A stretch of 64,000 nucleotides of DNA, taken from Sphingomonas sp. SUN039. Its GTDB lineage: Bacteria; Pseudomonadota; Alphaproteobacteria; Sphingomonadales; Sphingomonadaceae. Made by a program: the position numbers and the translations under genes. How positions within the stretch are numbered: the first letter of the stretch is position 1; each line of letters starts with the position of its first letter. Positions 26,142 to 35,442 of the stretch are shown here, one piece after another. The stretch covers positions 2,834,001 through 2,898,000 of the forward strand of contig NZ_CP096972.1 of assembly GCF_024758725.1 (NCBI RefSeq). The letters are read 5' to 3'. The notes beneath the pieces were generated by a model. It was given only the letters and a program-made list of their open reading frames with translations, made no database searches and was not told where the DNA came from.

Positions 26142-27287
26142 TTACTTGCCGCGCGTGTCGATGGTCGCGGTCATCGTGAGGCCGACGCGCAAGGGGTGCG
26201 CGCGCACCTCGTCCGGGTCGAGCGAGACGCGCACCGGCAGGCGCTGGACGACCTTCACCCAGTTGCCGGTGGCATTCTGCGCCGGAATCAGCGCGAACGC
26301 CGCGCCGGTGCCGCCCGAGAACCCGGCGACCTTGCCATGGAAAACGACGCTGCTGCCATAGAAGTCGGAGGTGAGCTCGACCGGCATACCGACCCTGACG
26401 CGGCGCAGCTGACTCTCCTTGAAATTCGCGTCGACGAAGGCGCGCGCGACGGGAACGATCGTCATGATCGGCACCCCTGCCGCGATGCGCTGGCCGATCT
26501 GGACCTGACGGTTGGTGACCACTCCGTCGATGGGCGCGCGGATGACCGTGCGCTCGAGATTGAGCCGGGCCGCATCGAGCCGCGCCCGCGCTGCCGCCAC
26601 ATCGGGTGCGGTCGATATGCTGGTGCCGCGGATTAGGGCTTCGGTCGCGATTAGGTCGCTGTCTGCAGAAAGGCTCGTGGCCTGCGCCGAGGCGACGCCC
26701 GCACCCGCCAGATCGCGGCTGGCGCGCGCAGTGGCAAAAGCGGCACGCGCGGCGCTCAATTCATCGGCAGATACCGCACCGCTGCCAGCCAGCGCCTCGC
26801 GCCGCGCGAGTTCGACGCGTGCGCGCTCATATCCGGCATTGGCTTCGGCAACCCGTGCCCGGGCCTGCGCGATATCGGCCCCGCGCGAGGCGAGTTTCGC
26901 GCGTGCCGAGCCGACCTGCGCCGCCGCCTGTCCGTAACGCTGCTGCGCCTGAAATAGTGCCGCCTCTGCCGTCGCGACATCGACTTTGGCATCGGCCGGG
27001 TCGAGGACGACCAGCACATCGCCCTTCCGCACTATCTGGGTGCCGCCGACGCGGACTTCGGCGACCGGGCCGGAGATCAGCGCCGTGACCTGCGCGGTGT
27101 CCGCGCCGACATAGGCATTGTCGGTTTCGACCCGCCCCGCCTGCGTCAGATAATACCACACGCCCCAGACCAACGCCGCCACGACGACGGCAATGCCGAG
27201 CATCCGCAGCAACCGCGCGCGTTTGCTGGGTTCGATCACCGCAGGTGTTTCGGCGACAATCATGTCATTGGGGGAAGCGTCGGCCAT
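26142..27287 (-). CDS. HlyD/EmrA-family periplasmic adaptor
   Basis: 381 residues: one N-terminal TM helix (about 27-47), 'RVETDNAYVGADTAQVTALISGPVAEVRVGGTQIVRKGDVLVVLDPAD' (lipoyl half-motif typical of EmrA), an alanine/arginine-rich coiled-coil hairpin (about 95-215), and 'TVIRAPIDGVVTNRQVQIGQRIAAGVPIMTIVP' (second lipoyl half). It bridges the MFS pump and the outer membrane channel. The start shares one base with the upstream stop. Confidence 0.93.
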   Translation of the reverse strand: MADASPNDMIVAETPAVIEPSKRARLLRMLGIAVVVAALVWGVWYYLTQAGRVETDNAYVGADTAQVTALISGPVAEVRVGGTQIVRKGDVLVVLDPADAKVDVATAEAALFQAQQRYGQAAAQVGSARAKLASRGADIAQARARVAEANAGYERARVELARREALAGSGAVSADELSAARAAFATARASRDLAGAGVASAQATSLSADSDLIATEALIRGTSISTAPDVAAARARLDAARLNLERTVIRAPIDGVVTNRQVQIGQRIAAGVPIMTIVPVARAFVDANFKESQLRRVRVGMPVELTSDFYGSSVVFHGKVAGFSGGTGAAFALIPAQNATGNWVKVVQRLPVRVSLDPDEVRAHPLRVGLTMTATIDTRGK

Positions 27288-28711
27288 TACTTGGCTCCTG
27301 AAGCAAGTCGGGTGTCGCGATATCCGCCGCCGAGCGCGCGGATGAGCGCGATGTCGAGCGCGGTGCGGCGGCTTTCGGCGTCGGCGACCGCACGGCGGAC
27401 GCCGACCAGCGTGTCGTCGGCGGTCAGCACGGGGAGCTGGTTCGACAGCCCGCCCGTATAGCGCAGCCGCGCGATCCGTGCGGCATCGGTGGCCGATGCC
27501 AGCGCACCGCGCAGCGCGGCCACGCGCGCATCGGCAGCATTACGGCTCGTCACCGCATCGGCGGTTTCGCGCAGCGCGGTGACGAGCGTCGCATCGTAGC
27601 GCGCCACAGCCGCATCATAATCCGCCCGCGCGCCGCGATAGCGCCCCTGAATCCGTCCCGCGTCGAGCACCGGCAGGCTGACCGCCAGCCCGCCATTGCC
27701 GTAGCTCGATCCCCCATCGAACAATTGCCCGAGGCCGAGCGATTGCAGGCCGACCAGCGCGGTCAGATTGAGATTGGGATAGAAATCGGCGCGCGCGACC
27801 TTGATCCGGTCGCCCGCCGCCTCGGCCCGCAGCCGTGCCGCGACCAGATCGGGCCGCCGCCCGACCAGATCGATCCCGGCACCTGCGGGCACCCCCACCG
27901 GCACCGCGCGCAGCACCGGGCGCGAGATCGTCCGCCCCCGGTCCGGCCCTGCCCCCACCAGCGCCGCCAGCCGGTTCTGTGTGAGCGCGATCGCTTCGTC
28001 GAGCGCCAGCACGTCTGCACGGGCTTGGGGCACCCGCGCCTCGGCCTGCGCCTGCCCGCCGCGCGTCTCGCTGCCGACCTGCACCCGCTGCGCGGTCAGC
28101 CGCGCCGTCGCCGTCCGCACCTCGAACGCCGCCGCCGCCGCGTCGCGCTGTTCGTGATACATCGCCAGATCGGCATAGGCCGCCGCGATTCCCGTCGTCA
28201 GCAGCAACCGCGCCTGCGCCGCATCGACCGCTGCCGCGACCGCCTCGCCCCGCGCGGCTTTCAGCGCCGCCCGGTTCTTGCCCCACAGATCGAGGTTGAA
28301 GCTCAGCGCCGCCGTCAGCCGCCCGTTGTCGATGACTCCCTTGGGCACGAACGCGGGCGGAATGCCGGTATTCTCGCTCTGCTTGATACCGCCGACCGCG
28401 CCGTCGATAGCCAGACTCGGCCCCAGCGCCGCCCCTGCCTGCTGCGCCAGCGCCTCGGCACTGCGCACCCGCGCCGCCGCCAGCACCACATCGGGAGATC
28501 CGCTAAGCCCCTCGGCAACCAGCGTATCGAGCTGCGCGTCGCCGAAGCCCGTCCACCAGCGATCCACTGGCCAGTCGACGGCGCTCGCAGGCAGCGACTG
28601 CGCCGACGCGAACGACCCCGCGCTGCGCGGCACCGGCGCTGAGCCGAGCTGCGGCACCGGCGCGCACGCCGCCAGCAGCACGGGGACAATCAGGGCAAAA
28701 CGAGCATTCAT
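27287..28711 (-). CDS. NodT-family outer membrane efflux lipoprotein
   Basis: 474 residues from ATG 'MNARFALIVPVLLAACAPVP', a lipoprotein signal with Cys near residue 17; a longer upstream frame is a shadow running into the TetR gene. TolC-like alternation of helical repeats: 'WWTGFGDAQLDTLVAEGLSGSPDVVLAAARVRSAEA' and 'RRPDLVAARLRAEAAGDRIKVARADFYPNLNLTALVG' are RND/EmrAB outer membrane factor signatures. First gene of the efflux operon; a TetR regulator is divergent 100 bases upstream. Confidence 0.93.
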   Translation of the reverse strand: MNARFALIVPVLLAACAPVPQLGSAPVPRSAGSFASAQSLPASAVDWPVDRWWTGFGDAQLDTLVAEGLSGSPDVVLAAARVRSAEALAQQAGAALGPSLAIDGAVGGIKQSENTGIPPAFVPKGVIDNGRLTAALSFNLDLWGKNRAALKAARGEAVAAAVDAAQARLLLTTGIAAAYADLAMYHEQRDAAAAAFEVRTATARLTAQRVQVGSETRGGQAQAEARVPQARADVLALDEAIALTQNRLAALVGAGPDRGRTISRPVLRAVPVGVPAGAGIDLVGRRPDLVAARLRAEAAGDRIKVARADFYPNLNLTALVGLQSLGLGQLFDGGSSYGNGGLAVSLPVLDAGRIQGRYRGARADYDAAVARYDATLVTALRETADAVTSRNAADARVAALRGALASATDAARIARLRYTGGLSNQLPVLTADDTLVGVRRAVADAESRRTALDIALIRALGGGYRDTRLASGAK

Positions 28712-28775
28712 GCAAGCGACTCGAAAAGGGGCGTACCGCGCGGTATCGTCGCTGCGATGCCCCAGCCGAAACCAG

Positions 28776-28804
28776 TTGTCAATTGCAATGATACCATCTA
28801 GTAT
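28776..28804 (+). promoter_or_regulatory. Sigma70-like promoter for the efflux TetR gene
   Basis: TTGTCA (28776-28781) and TAGTAT (28799-28804) with a 17-base spacer. The expected start of transcription is only a few bases from the ATG at 28812, so the mRNA may be leaderless. The -10 overlaps the TetR operator. Confidence 0.6.
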
Positions 28805-28806
28805 CA
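28789..28806. promoter_or_regulatory. TetR operator TGATAC-N6-GTATCA
   Basis: TGATACCATCTAGTATCA is a perfect 6-bp inverted repeat with a 6-base spacer, overlapping the -10 of the tetR promoter in the gap between tetR and the efflux operon. Placement predicts autorepression and control of the pump genes. Confidence 0.75.
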
Positions 28807-28811
28807 CAAAT

Positions 28812-29468
28812 ATGTCATCCGAAGCTGCCCTCGCCGAAGCACCGCCGTCCGCGCACGACGAATTGCGCGACGCCAAGCGTGCCGCCATCGTCGCCACCGC
28901 GCGCGCGGCGTTTTTCGCGCAGGGCTATGGCGCGACCTCGATGTCGTCGATCGCGGCGACCGTCGGCGGGTCGAAAACCACGCTCTGGTCGCATTTCCGC
29001 AGCAAGGAAGAGCTGTTCGCCGCCGTCGTCGACGACATCGTCGAGCGTTATGGCACCGCGCTGTCGATCGAACTCCCGCCCGGGGCACCGGTCGCGCCCA
29101 CGCTCGAAATCTTTGCGTCGGCGCTGATGGCGACGATCTTGTCCGCGCCGATTATCGATCTCCACCGCGTCGTCACCGGCGAGGCGGGGCGCTTTCCCGA
29201 GCTGGCCGCCCTGTTCTGGGAGCGCGGCCCCAAACGCGGCAAGGCGCGGCTCGCCGCCTATTTCGCCGCCGCCATGGCCGACGGGCGGCTCCGCGCGGGC
29301 GACCCGATGCGCGCCGCGCTGCAATTCGTCGCGCTGTGCCAGGCCGAAAGCTTCCAGCCCGTCATCCTCGCCATGGGCCCCGCCCCCGACGCCGAAACCA
29401 TCGCCCGCGAGGTCACGGTAGCGGTGGAATCGTTCCTGAAAATATGGGCTGAGCGCGCCGAGCACTAA
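28812..29468 (+). CDS. TetR/AcrR family repressor of the adjacent efflux operon
   Basis: 218 residues. The N-terminal HTH domain 'RDAKRAAIVATARAAFFAQGYGATSMSSIAATVGGSKTTLWSHFRSKEELFAAVVDDI' is followed by a C-terminal AefR-like ligand domain ('GPKRGKARLAAYFAAAMADGRLRAGDPMRAALQF'). It is divergent from the NodT-HlyD-MFS genes and begins 6 bases after a perfect TetR-type operator, so it most likely represses both units until a pump substrate binds. Confidence 0.92.
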   Translation: MSSEAALAEAPPSAHDELRDAKRAAIVATARAAFFAQGYGATSMSSIAATVGGSKTTLWSHFRSKEELFAAVVDDIVERYGTALSIELPPGAPVAPTLEIFASALMATILSAPIIDLHRVVTGEAGRFPELAALFWERGPKRGKARLAAYFAAAMADGRLRAGDPMRAALQFVALCQAESFQPVILAMGPAPDAETIAREVTVAVESFLKIWAERAEH

Positions 29469-29498
29469 AGCGGGGATTGCGTAGCAATCGTCGCTTTA
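29466..29498 (+). terminator. Hairpin after tetR
   Basis: TAAAGCG (overlapping the stop codon) pairs with CGCTTTA, with an inner ATTGC-GTA-GCAAT stem. The downstream T-run is only TTTA, so termination strength is uncertain. Confidence 0.4.
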
Positions 29499-29643
29499 GG
29501 CGAAGAGCCGCGCGAATGCCCGGCCAGCGCGCGGCAGCGCGACTGACGACGCGGGCTTTGCCCGCGGCCCGGCAAAATAGTGCTGTCCTACAGCAATCGT
29601 TTCTGGTTTGTTCCGGCATTTCCCGCCGGAGAGACCAGCGACC

Positions 29644-30420
29644 ATGCAGGACCGCACCCCCAATGCCCCCAACCACGGCGAGCCGTTGCCCGACTTCGCC
29701 GCCGTTCCCCGCAAATACCGTCATGACGGCTGGACGCCCGAGCGCCAGCGCGCGTTCATCGCCGCGCTCGCCGACACCGGCAGCGTCAGCCGCGCCTGCC
29801 GCCAGGTCAACATGTCACCCGAGGGCGCCTATTACCTCCGCCGCCAGCCCGGTGCCGAGGGGTTCCGCCGCGCGTGGGAAGCCGCGCTCGACTTCGGCGT
29901 CCAGCGCCTGAAGGACATTGCCTTCGAACGCGCGATCGAGGGGCAGCTCGTCCCGGTCTTCGTCGCGGGCAAGCTGATGGGGTTCCGTCGCAAGAAGAAC
30001 GACCGCCTGCTGATGTTCTGCCTGCGCATGAACGCGCGCAGCGAAGACGGCCGCCGCCTGTCCGCCAGCTATTTCGACCCCGCCGCTGACCGGCTGAGCG
30101 GGAACCCCGCGAGCTACACCGTCCCGCTCCCCACCCGCGCCGAAAAGGACGATGCCAACGCCGCCATCCTCCAGCATTTCGACCCCGTCCAGATGACCCT
30201 CCCCGAAATCGAGGCAATGCAGAAAATGCTGGCCGACGCCGCCGCCCAGCACCACGCGACGCTCCCCAAAGACGACCCCGGCCCCGCCTTCCTCAGCGTC
30301 GGCGCAAAGTCGGACCCCTATATCGGCGAACTCGAAAAGCTGATCCCCGACGACGAGGATTTCGTGGAGTACAACGAGGACGAGCCCGACTGGCGCGATG
30401 TGGGGGTGGGGGAGGATTAG
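29644..30420 (+). CDS. Conserved hypothetical protein with terminase-small-subunit-like HTH
   Basis: 258 residues from ATG 'MQDRTPNAPNHGEPL', 17 bases after CCGGAGAGACC. The segment 'DGWTPERQRAFIAALADTGSVSRACRQVNMSPEGAYYLRRQPGAEGFRRAWEAAL' is a helix-turn-helix of the kind found at the N-terminus of phage small terminases and in many sphingomonad proteins. The rest is charged, with an acidic C-terminal tail ('PDDEDFVEYNEDEPDWRDVGVGED'). No phage genes are near. Function not recognised. Confidence 0.75.
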   Translation: MQDRTPNAPNHGEPLPDFAAVPRKYRHDGWTPERQRAFIAALADTGSVSRACRQVNMSPEGAYYLRRQPGAEGFRRAWEAALDFGVQRLKDIAFERAIEGQLVPVFVAGKLMGFRRKKNDRLLMFCLRMNARSEDGRRLSASYFDPAADRLSGNPASYTVPLPTRAEKDDANAAILQHFDPVQMTLPEIEAMQKMLADAAAQHHATLPKDDPGPAFLSVGAKSDPYIGELEKLIPDDEDFVEYNEDEPDWRDVGVGED

Positions 30421-31643
30421 CCTGCGGTGGCCTGACGTTCGGCGACCAATGCGATAAAATCGGCAATCTGCCACAACCATTGCCGCTGCTGCGGCTGGTA
30501 GCTGGAATGCAACGCTTGCGGGACGACGAGTTGCAGGTCGTGCGCGCGCATCTGGTCAGTCTGCGCGGGTGAAATGCCCGGTTCGATCGTGACAAGGTGC
30601 TTCGACGTGATCCGGTCTGCCTCTGGCAAGACCTGTCGCCAGCGCTCCTTGCACACCGATTTGGCCGCCAGCATCGTCAGGGCGTCGACCGGAAACGCCG
30701 GATCAGCATAGGCCGCTTGCCCGGGAAAGATGAAATCGGGCTTGTTGCCACGCTCTGTCCGCCCCGGATGAGCGCAGCTCAGGCCATGACAATCGAACAG
30801 GGCGGCAAGATGATGCTCAAAGGATAGCCCCATTCGCGATTTGCGGCGGTTTTGAACGGTCAGTGAGAAAGACAGAAATCCGTCAACATCGACTTCCGAG
30901 CCACTCATGAAGCCCTGTTCAATCCGTTCCCGGACAACATTCCTTTCGAGCCGTCGAAACATGGCCTCCTCATGATCGAGCCAAGCCATGAGCGCGAGGT
31001 CAGGGGACGCAAAGGCATCCACTTCCGGAAGCGTGTCGCGAGCGAGTTTTGAGAAAATTGCAGTTGTTGGAAGCGTGGTGCCAAACTGGGCAATGATTGA
31101 ATCTAGAGAGTTGGCATTTGGATCTTCGTACTCGACCCCGATCTCATCCAAAATCAACCGCGCTGCAAAATCGAGACCTCCGCCCTCGCTACCTTCAAAT
31201 TCAGCGGCAACAAAGCGCAAGCCGGGCTGGTGCTCGAAGCCAAATAGCCACAGAAGCTGGCTCAGGATTTCACTGCTTTGTGGCACGACGATAAAGATCA
31301 GATGGTTGTCTGATCGCTTGGCTACAAAGAGGGTATCACCCTCTCTCATAAGCGCGGTGACTGCGTTAGTGTCGTAGTAGATCCGCCATTCCGCCCCTCG
31401 ATGAGGCTGATTCAGACGAGAATCATACATCGTCGCAGAACCGTACTCGGGCAGCGACTCCTGCTCACCCGACAGCCAAATGTACGAAGCTTCAAATTTG
31501 TGCTGCCTTGCGCCAAGGAAGCGTCGCATTTTTTCCGTCGTGCCGAACTCGTGTTGATGTGATCGGCTAGGATCAGTCTCTACGGCGCTCAACGTCTTGA
31601 CAGCAACGCCCTCAAAGTAATCGGAGAGATGTCCTCGCTTCAT
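30417..31643 (-). CDS. EcoRII-family type II restriction endonuclease
   Basis: 408 residues from ATG 'MKRGHLSDYFEGVAVKTL', the size of EcoRII (about 400); a longer frame upstream overlaps the Vsr gene. The C-terminal domain shows the EcoRII-C pattern: 'GNKPDFIFPG', 'LAAKSVCKERWRQVLPEADRI', 'KHLVTIEPGISPAQTDQMRAHDLQLVVPQALHSSY', with the catalytic Asp/Lys and the CKxRWRQ block. The N-terminal ~180 residues correspond to the DNA-binding effector domain. EcoRII cuts before the first C of CCWGG and requires two sites. The gene starts over the stop of vsr, and base composition is lower in GC than its neighbours. Confidence 0.88.
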   Translation of the reverse strand: MKRGHLSDYFEGVAVKTLSAVETDPSRSHQHEFGTTEKMRRFLGARQHKFEASYIWLSGEQESLPEYGSATMYDSRLNQPHRGAEWRIYYDTNAVTALMREGDTLFVAKRSDNHLIFIVVPQSSEILSQLLWLFGFEHQPGLRFVAAEFEGSEGGGLDFAARLILDEIGVEYEDPNANSLDSIIAQFGTTLPTTAIFSKLARDTLPEVDAFASPDLALMAWLDHEEAMFRRLERNVVRERIEQGFMSGSEVDVDGFLSFSLTVQNRRKSRMGLSFEHHLAALFDCHGLSCAHPGRTERGNKPDFIFPGQAAYADPAFPVDALTMLAAKSVCKERWRQVLPEADRITSKHLVTIEPGISPAQTDQMRAHDLQLVVPQALHSSYQPQQRQWLWQIADFIALVAERQATAG

Positions 31644-32092
31644 TGCCCTGCAATTTCTAGTTCCGGTTCCGCACTTCGTAACCATACTGACGCGATGTCC
31701 AGCACCTTGTCGATTGGCAATTTGCCAGGCCCTTTCAACGCACACTCCCAAATCGTCCCGACACGCCAACCAGACGACCTCAACAGAGCACGGTTGGCTA
31801 CGTCTCGCGCAACATTCGCGTGGATCTTGTCGGTCCAGAATTGTGTCCGAGATTTCGGCCATTTGAAGAGGCGGCACAGATGCCCATGCCAGAAACAGCC
31901 GTTCACAAACACAACCACTCGATAGCGCGGTAATACAAGATCAGGTCGCCCCGGAAGCGCCCCGACATGAAGTCGAAATCTGAACCCCCGCCGATGCAAC
32001 CCTCGCCGAATGATGATTTCGGGCCGGGTATTCTTGCTTCGAATTCCCGCCATCATCCGGCTGCGCGTTGCAGAGGAAACGACGTCAGCCAC
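31640..32092 (-). CDS. vsr: Very-short-patch mismatch repair endonuclease Vsr
   Basis: 150 residues from GTG 32092 ('ADVVSSATRSRMMAGIRSKNTRPEIIIRRGLHRRGFRFRLH'), matching the usual Vsr start; an ATG 42 bases further up would add atypical residues. 'LPGRPDLVLPRYRVVVFVNGCFWHGHLCRLFKWPKSRTQFWTDKI' holds the catalytic Asp and the zinc-site Cys/His. It nicks 5' of T in T:G mismatches arising from deamination of 5-methylcytosine in Dcm-type sites. Overlaps the methylase by 8 bases and the REase by 4. Confidence 0.95.
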   Translation of the reverse strand: MADVVSSATRSRMMAGIRSKNTRPEIIIRRGLHRRGFRFRLHVGALPGRPDLVLPRYRVVVFVNGCFWHGHLCRLFKWPKSRTQFWTDKIHANVARDVANRALLRSSGWRVGTIWECALKGPGKLPIDKVLDIASVWLRSAEPELEIAGQ

Positions 32093-33302
32093 CCCGAGCG
32101 GTCGCCGTCTTGCCTTCCTTGGCAGCCAGCGCACTGACGATATGCGGCGCCATGAGCAGGGCTACGGCTCTCACGACCGGCACGACGACAGCATTGCCAA
32201 ACTGGCGATATGCCTGGGTATCAGAAACGGGAATACGGAAATCGCTCCCCGTCGAGGTGTCAAACCCCATCAGGCGCGCGCATTCTCTCGGGGTCAGACG
32301 ACGTGGAATTCCGCCGGGTTGGGCGATGAGGCATTCCGAGCCATCCTTGTAATAACGGGCCGAAAGCGTGCGTGACACATCGGTCGGGCCAAACATCGAA
32401 TAGCCGAACCCGTTACCCGCGCTCTGATGCTTTGCCTTATACTCGCGCAGATAATTCCAGAGGTGCCAGCTCAGCGTATATTTGCGTGAAGGATCGCTTT
32501 CGAGAATGTCTCCCAAAACCGGGTTTTGGCCGTCGGGAATCACTAGCTGGCTGAAATCAAAATCGGTATCGTCGCGAAAGCCGACCATAAAAATCCGTTC
32601 GCGCTTTTGCGGCACCCACGGCGCTGAACTGATGACCCGGTATTGAACCTTGTAGTCGAGCTCTTCTTCGAGAACATGGCGGATCGTTGCGAAGGTTTTC
32701 CCGCCATCATGGCGCTCAAGGTTTTTCACGTTCTCCAGCAGGAAAGCCGAAGGACGATGGTGGGCAATGATCTTGGCAAGATCGTGAAACAGCGTCCCCT
32801 GCGTATCGCAAAGAAAACCGTGCGGACGGCCTAGTGAGTTCTTCTTGGAAACGCCTGCGATTGAAAACGGCTGACACGGGAAACCAGCCAGCAGCACGTC
32901 ATGCGACGGCACTCTCGCCGGATCAGCGGCATAGGGTCGAATATCGCCAGCGAATTCGTGATCGCCATGCTCATCGGCGAAATTCGCCGCATATGTTTCA
33001 CGTGCAAAGCGATCCCATTCAGCGGTGAAGACACAGCGACCGCCAATCTCTTCGAACGGCTTTCGCAAGCCGCCGATCCCGGCGAACAGGTCGATAAAGC
33101 GAAATGCAGCCGGCTTCGCTGACACAGGCACCGAGGGGCGAAAATCGCCGACCAGCTTCAGTGACTGCGTAACCTGAGGCGGCGGGGACGTCTCACCGGT
33201 TTCCCACGAATGGGCCACTTCGGGAAGCGCGGCAAATTCGCTAATCACGTCGGCAAGGTCCAATCCAGCTCTTTGGCGAAGAGCGGCGAAGCTCATTCCC
33301 AT
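32085..33302 (-). CDS. DNA (cytosine-5) methyltransferase, Dcm/EcoRII type
   Basis: 405 residues. C5-methylase motifs: I 'DLFAGIGGLR' (71-80), IV 'GFPCQPFSIAG' with catalytic Cys143, VI 'LLENVKNL', VIII 'QKRERIFMVGF', and X 'RQFGNAVVVPVVRAVALLM'. The N-terminal ~50 residues look like a helix-turn-helix, as in M.EcoRII, where this part represses its own promoter. With the EcoRII-type nuclease and Vsr downstream, the expected target is CCWGG (inner cytosine). First gene of the cassette. Confidence 0.94.
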   Translation of the reverse strand: MGMSFAALRQRAGLDLADVISEFAALPEVAHSWETGETSPPPQVTQSLKLVGDFRPSVPVSAKPAAFRFIDLFAGIGGLRKPFEEIGGRCVFTAEWDRFARETYAANFADEHGDHEFAGDIRPYAADPARVPSHDVLLAGFPCQPFSIAGVSKKNSLGRPHGFLCDTQGTLFHDLAKIIAHHRPSAFLLENVKNLERHDGGKTFATIRHVLEEELDYKVQYRVISSAPWVPQKRERIFMVGFRDDTDFDFSQLVIPDGQNPVLGDILESDPSRKYTLSWHLWNYLREYKAKHQSAGNGFGYSMFGPTDVSRTLSARYYKDGSECLIAQPGGIPRRLTPRECARLMGFDTSTGSDFRIPVSDTQAYRQFGNAVVVPVVRAVALLMAPHIVSALAAKEGKTATARGG

Positions 33303-33404
33303 TGCGCCTCCTTACCCTAGCTCTGCAATTTGCCGAGAGCCAGGGAGAACGTAGACGGAACAAGAGCGATTGTCACGTCACAAAATTGCTGGTAAAAATG
33401 TCCT

Positions 33405-33608
33405 ATGACAGACACGGCGATTGTCCGGATAGAAGGTGACGACGAGGGTGCCTTCATCACCTTCCCGGAAGGGTTTCCTCTGCCCTTTGGTGCCGACGAA
33501 GATGTGGAAATCGAACAGATCGGAAACGAATATCACATTACCCGAGCCAGCAATGTAGCCGGTCGTAGGAAATATCGGGCGAAGTTCGGTCTGCCTCCCG
33601 GCGATTAG
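33405..33608 (+). CDS. Small AbrB/VapB-like protein, no toxin partner seen
   Basis: 67 residues. 'IVRIEGDDEGAFITFPEGFPLPFGADEDVEIEQIGNEYHITRA' follows the SpoVT-AbrB swapped-hairpin pattern (a short strand, the FPEGF turn, then a strand pair) typical of VapB/MazE antitoxins. No PIN or MazF toxin ORF is adjacent; on the other side begins lepA. It may be an orphan regulator carried in with the restriction cassette, whose first gene is divergent 102 bases away. Confidence 0.7.
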   Translation: MTDTAIVRIEGDDEGAFITFPEGFPLPFGADEDVEIEQIGNEYHITRASNVAGRRKYRAKFGLPPGD

Positions 33609-33615
33609 CTCCGCC

Positions 33616-35406
33616 TCACTCCTCCCCCATCCTCAACGCAGCGATAAACGCCTCCTGCGGGATGCTCACGCTTCCGTACTCGCGCATCCGCGCCTTGCCC
33701 TTCTTCTGCTTTTCGAGCAGCTTTTTCTTGCGGCTCGCATCGCCGCCATAGCATTTGGCGGTCACGTCCTTTCGCATCGCGCTGATCGTTTCGCGGGCGA
33801 TCACCTTGCCGCCGATTGCCGCCTGGATCGGGATTTTGAACAAGTGGCGCGGGATGAGTTCCTTCAGCCGCTCGACCATGCCGCGGCCGCGCACCTCGGC
33901 GGTGCCACGGTGGACGATCATGCTGAGCGCGTCGACCGGCTCCTCGTTGACGAGGATGCCCATTTTGACGAGGTCGCCCTCGCGGTGGCCGGTCTGGTGA
34001 TAGTCGAAGCTGGCATAGCCCTTCGACATCGATTTCAGCCGGTCGTAAAAATCGAACACGACTTCGTTGAGCGGCAATTCATAGGTCACCTGCGCGCGGC
34101 CGCCGACGTACGTCAGGTTCTTCTGGATGCCGCGCCGGTCCTGACAGAGTTTCAGCACGCTGCCGAGATATTCGTCGGGGACATAGATCGTCGCCTCGAT
34201 CCACGGCTCCTCGATCATCGCGATCCGGTTCGGCTCGGGCATGTCGGCCGGGTTGTGCAGCTCGATCGTCTCGTCGCTGTGCGCGATATGGACTTTGTAC
34301 ACGACGCTGGGCGCGGTCGTGATGAGGTCGAGGTCGTATTCGCGGGTCAGCCGTTCCTGGATGATCTCGAGATGGAGGAGCCCGAGGAAGCCGCAGCGGA
34401 AGCCAAAGCCGAGCGCGGCGCTGCTTTCGGTCTCGAAGCTGAACGACGCGTCATTGAGGCGCAGTTTGCTGATGCTTTCGCGCAGCTTGTCGAAGTCGGC
34501 GGCGTCGACCGGGAACAGGCCGCAGAACACCACCGGCTGGACTTCCTTGAAGCCGGGGAGCGGCTCGGCGGCGCGGCGCTTCACATCGGTAATCGTGTCG
34601 CCGACGCGGGTCTGCGCGACTTCCTTGATCTGCGCGGTGATGAACCCGATTTCGCCCGCGGCGATTTCGGTGAGGATTTCCATTTTCGGCCGCATGCAGC
34701 CAACGCGATCCACGAGGTGCTTGGTCCCCGCCGCCATGAAGACGATTTCCTGCCCCTTGCGGATCACGCCGTCGATGACGCGGATGAGGATGACGACGCC
34801 GAGATAAGGGTCGTACCAGCTGTCGACGAGCATCGCCTTGAGCGGCGCGTCGCGGTCGCCCTTCGGCGCGGGGATGCGTTCGATGACGGCGTCGAGCACG
34901 TCCTCGATGCCGATGCCCGATTTGGCGCTGGTGAGGATGGCGTTGCTGGCGTCGAGGCCGATGATCTCCTCGATTTCCTTGCGGACCATCTCGGGCTCGG
35001 CGGCGGGCAGATCTATCTTATTGATAACGGGGACAATTTCATGGTCCTGCTCGATCGACTGATAGACGTTGGCGAGCGTCTGCGCCTCGACCCCCTGCGC
35101 CGCGTCCACCACGAGCAGCGCGCCTTCGCACGCGGCAAGGCTGCGGCTGACCTCATAGGCGAAGTCGACGTGCCCCGGCGTGTCCATCAGGTTGAGCTCG
35201 TAGCCCTTCCAGTCGAGGCGCACGGTCTGCGCCTTGATGGTGATGCCGCGTTCCTTCTCGATGTCCATGTTATCAAGGACTTGCGCCGACATTTCGCGCG
35301 CGGTCAGCCCGCCGGTCGTCTGGATCAGCCGGTCGGCGAGCGTCGACTTGCCATGGTCGATATGGGCGATGATGCTGAAGTTGCGGATCTTGTCGAGCGG
35401 GGTCAT
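33616..35406 (-). CDS. lepA: Elongation factor 4 (LepA), ribosome back-translocase
   Basis: 596 residues, full family length. G1 'AHIDHGKST' at 14-22, '[11 protein letters not shown]' (G2), 'DTPGHVDF' (G3), 'NKIDLP' (G4). The LepA-specific C-terminal domain is present ('[33 protein letters not shown]'). A ribosome-associated GTPase that acts under ionic or temperature stress and in biogenesis. Single-copy housekeeping gene; monocistronic here. Confidence 0.97.
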   Translation of the reverse strand: MTPLDKIRNFSIIAHIDHGKSTLADRLIQTTGGLTAREMSAQVLDNMDIEKERGITIKAQTVRLDWKGYELNLMDTPGHVDFAYEVSRSLAACEGALLVVDAAQGVEAQTLANVYQSIEQDHEIVPVINKIDLPAAEPEMVRKEIEEIIGLDASNAILTSAKSGIGIEDVLDAVIERIPAPKGDRDAPLKAMLVDSWYDPYLGVVILIRVIDGVIRKGQEIVFMAAGTKHLVDRVGCMRPKMEILTEIAAGEIGFITAQIKEVAQTRVGDTITDVKRRAAEPLPGFKEVQPVVFCGLFPVDAADFDKLRESISKLRLNDASFSFETESSAALGFGFRCGFLGLLHLEIIQERLTREYDLDLITTAPSVVYKVHIAHSDETIELHNPADMPEPNRIAMIEEPWIEATIYVPDEYLGSVLKLCQDRRGIQKNLTYVGGRAQVTYELPLNEVVFDFYDRLKSMSKGYASFDYHQTGHREGDLVKMGILVNEEPVDALSMIVHRGTAEVRGRGMVERLKELIPRHLFKIPIQAAIGGKVIARETISAMRKDVTAKCYGGDASRKKKLLEKQKKGKARMREYGSVSIPQEAFIAALRMGEE

Positions 35407-35442
35407 CCGCCGCGCCTAGCCGAGCGCACGGCATGCGCCAAG

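Noticed and set aside
29644-33608. Prophage
   Set aside because: Only one terminase-like HTH protein; no integrase, capsid, portal or tail genes and no attachment-site repeats were seen.
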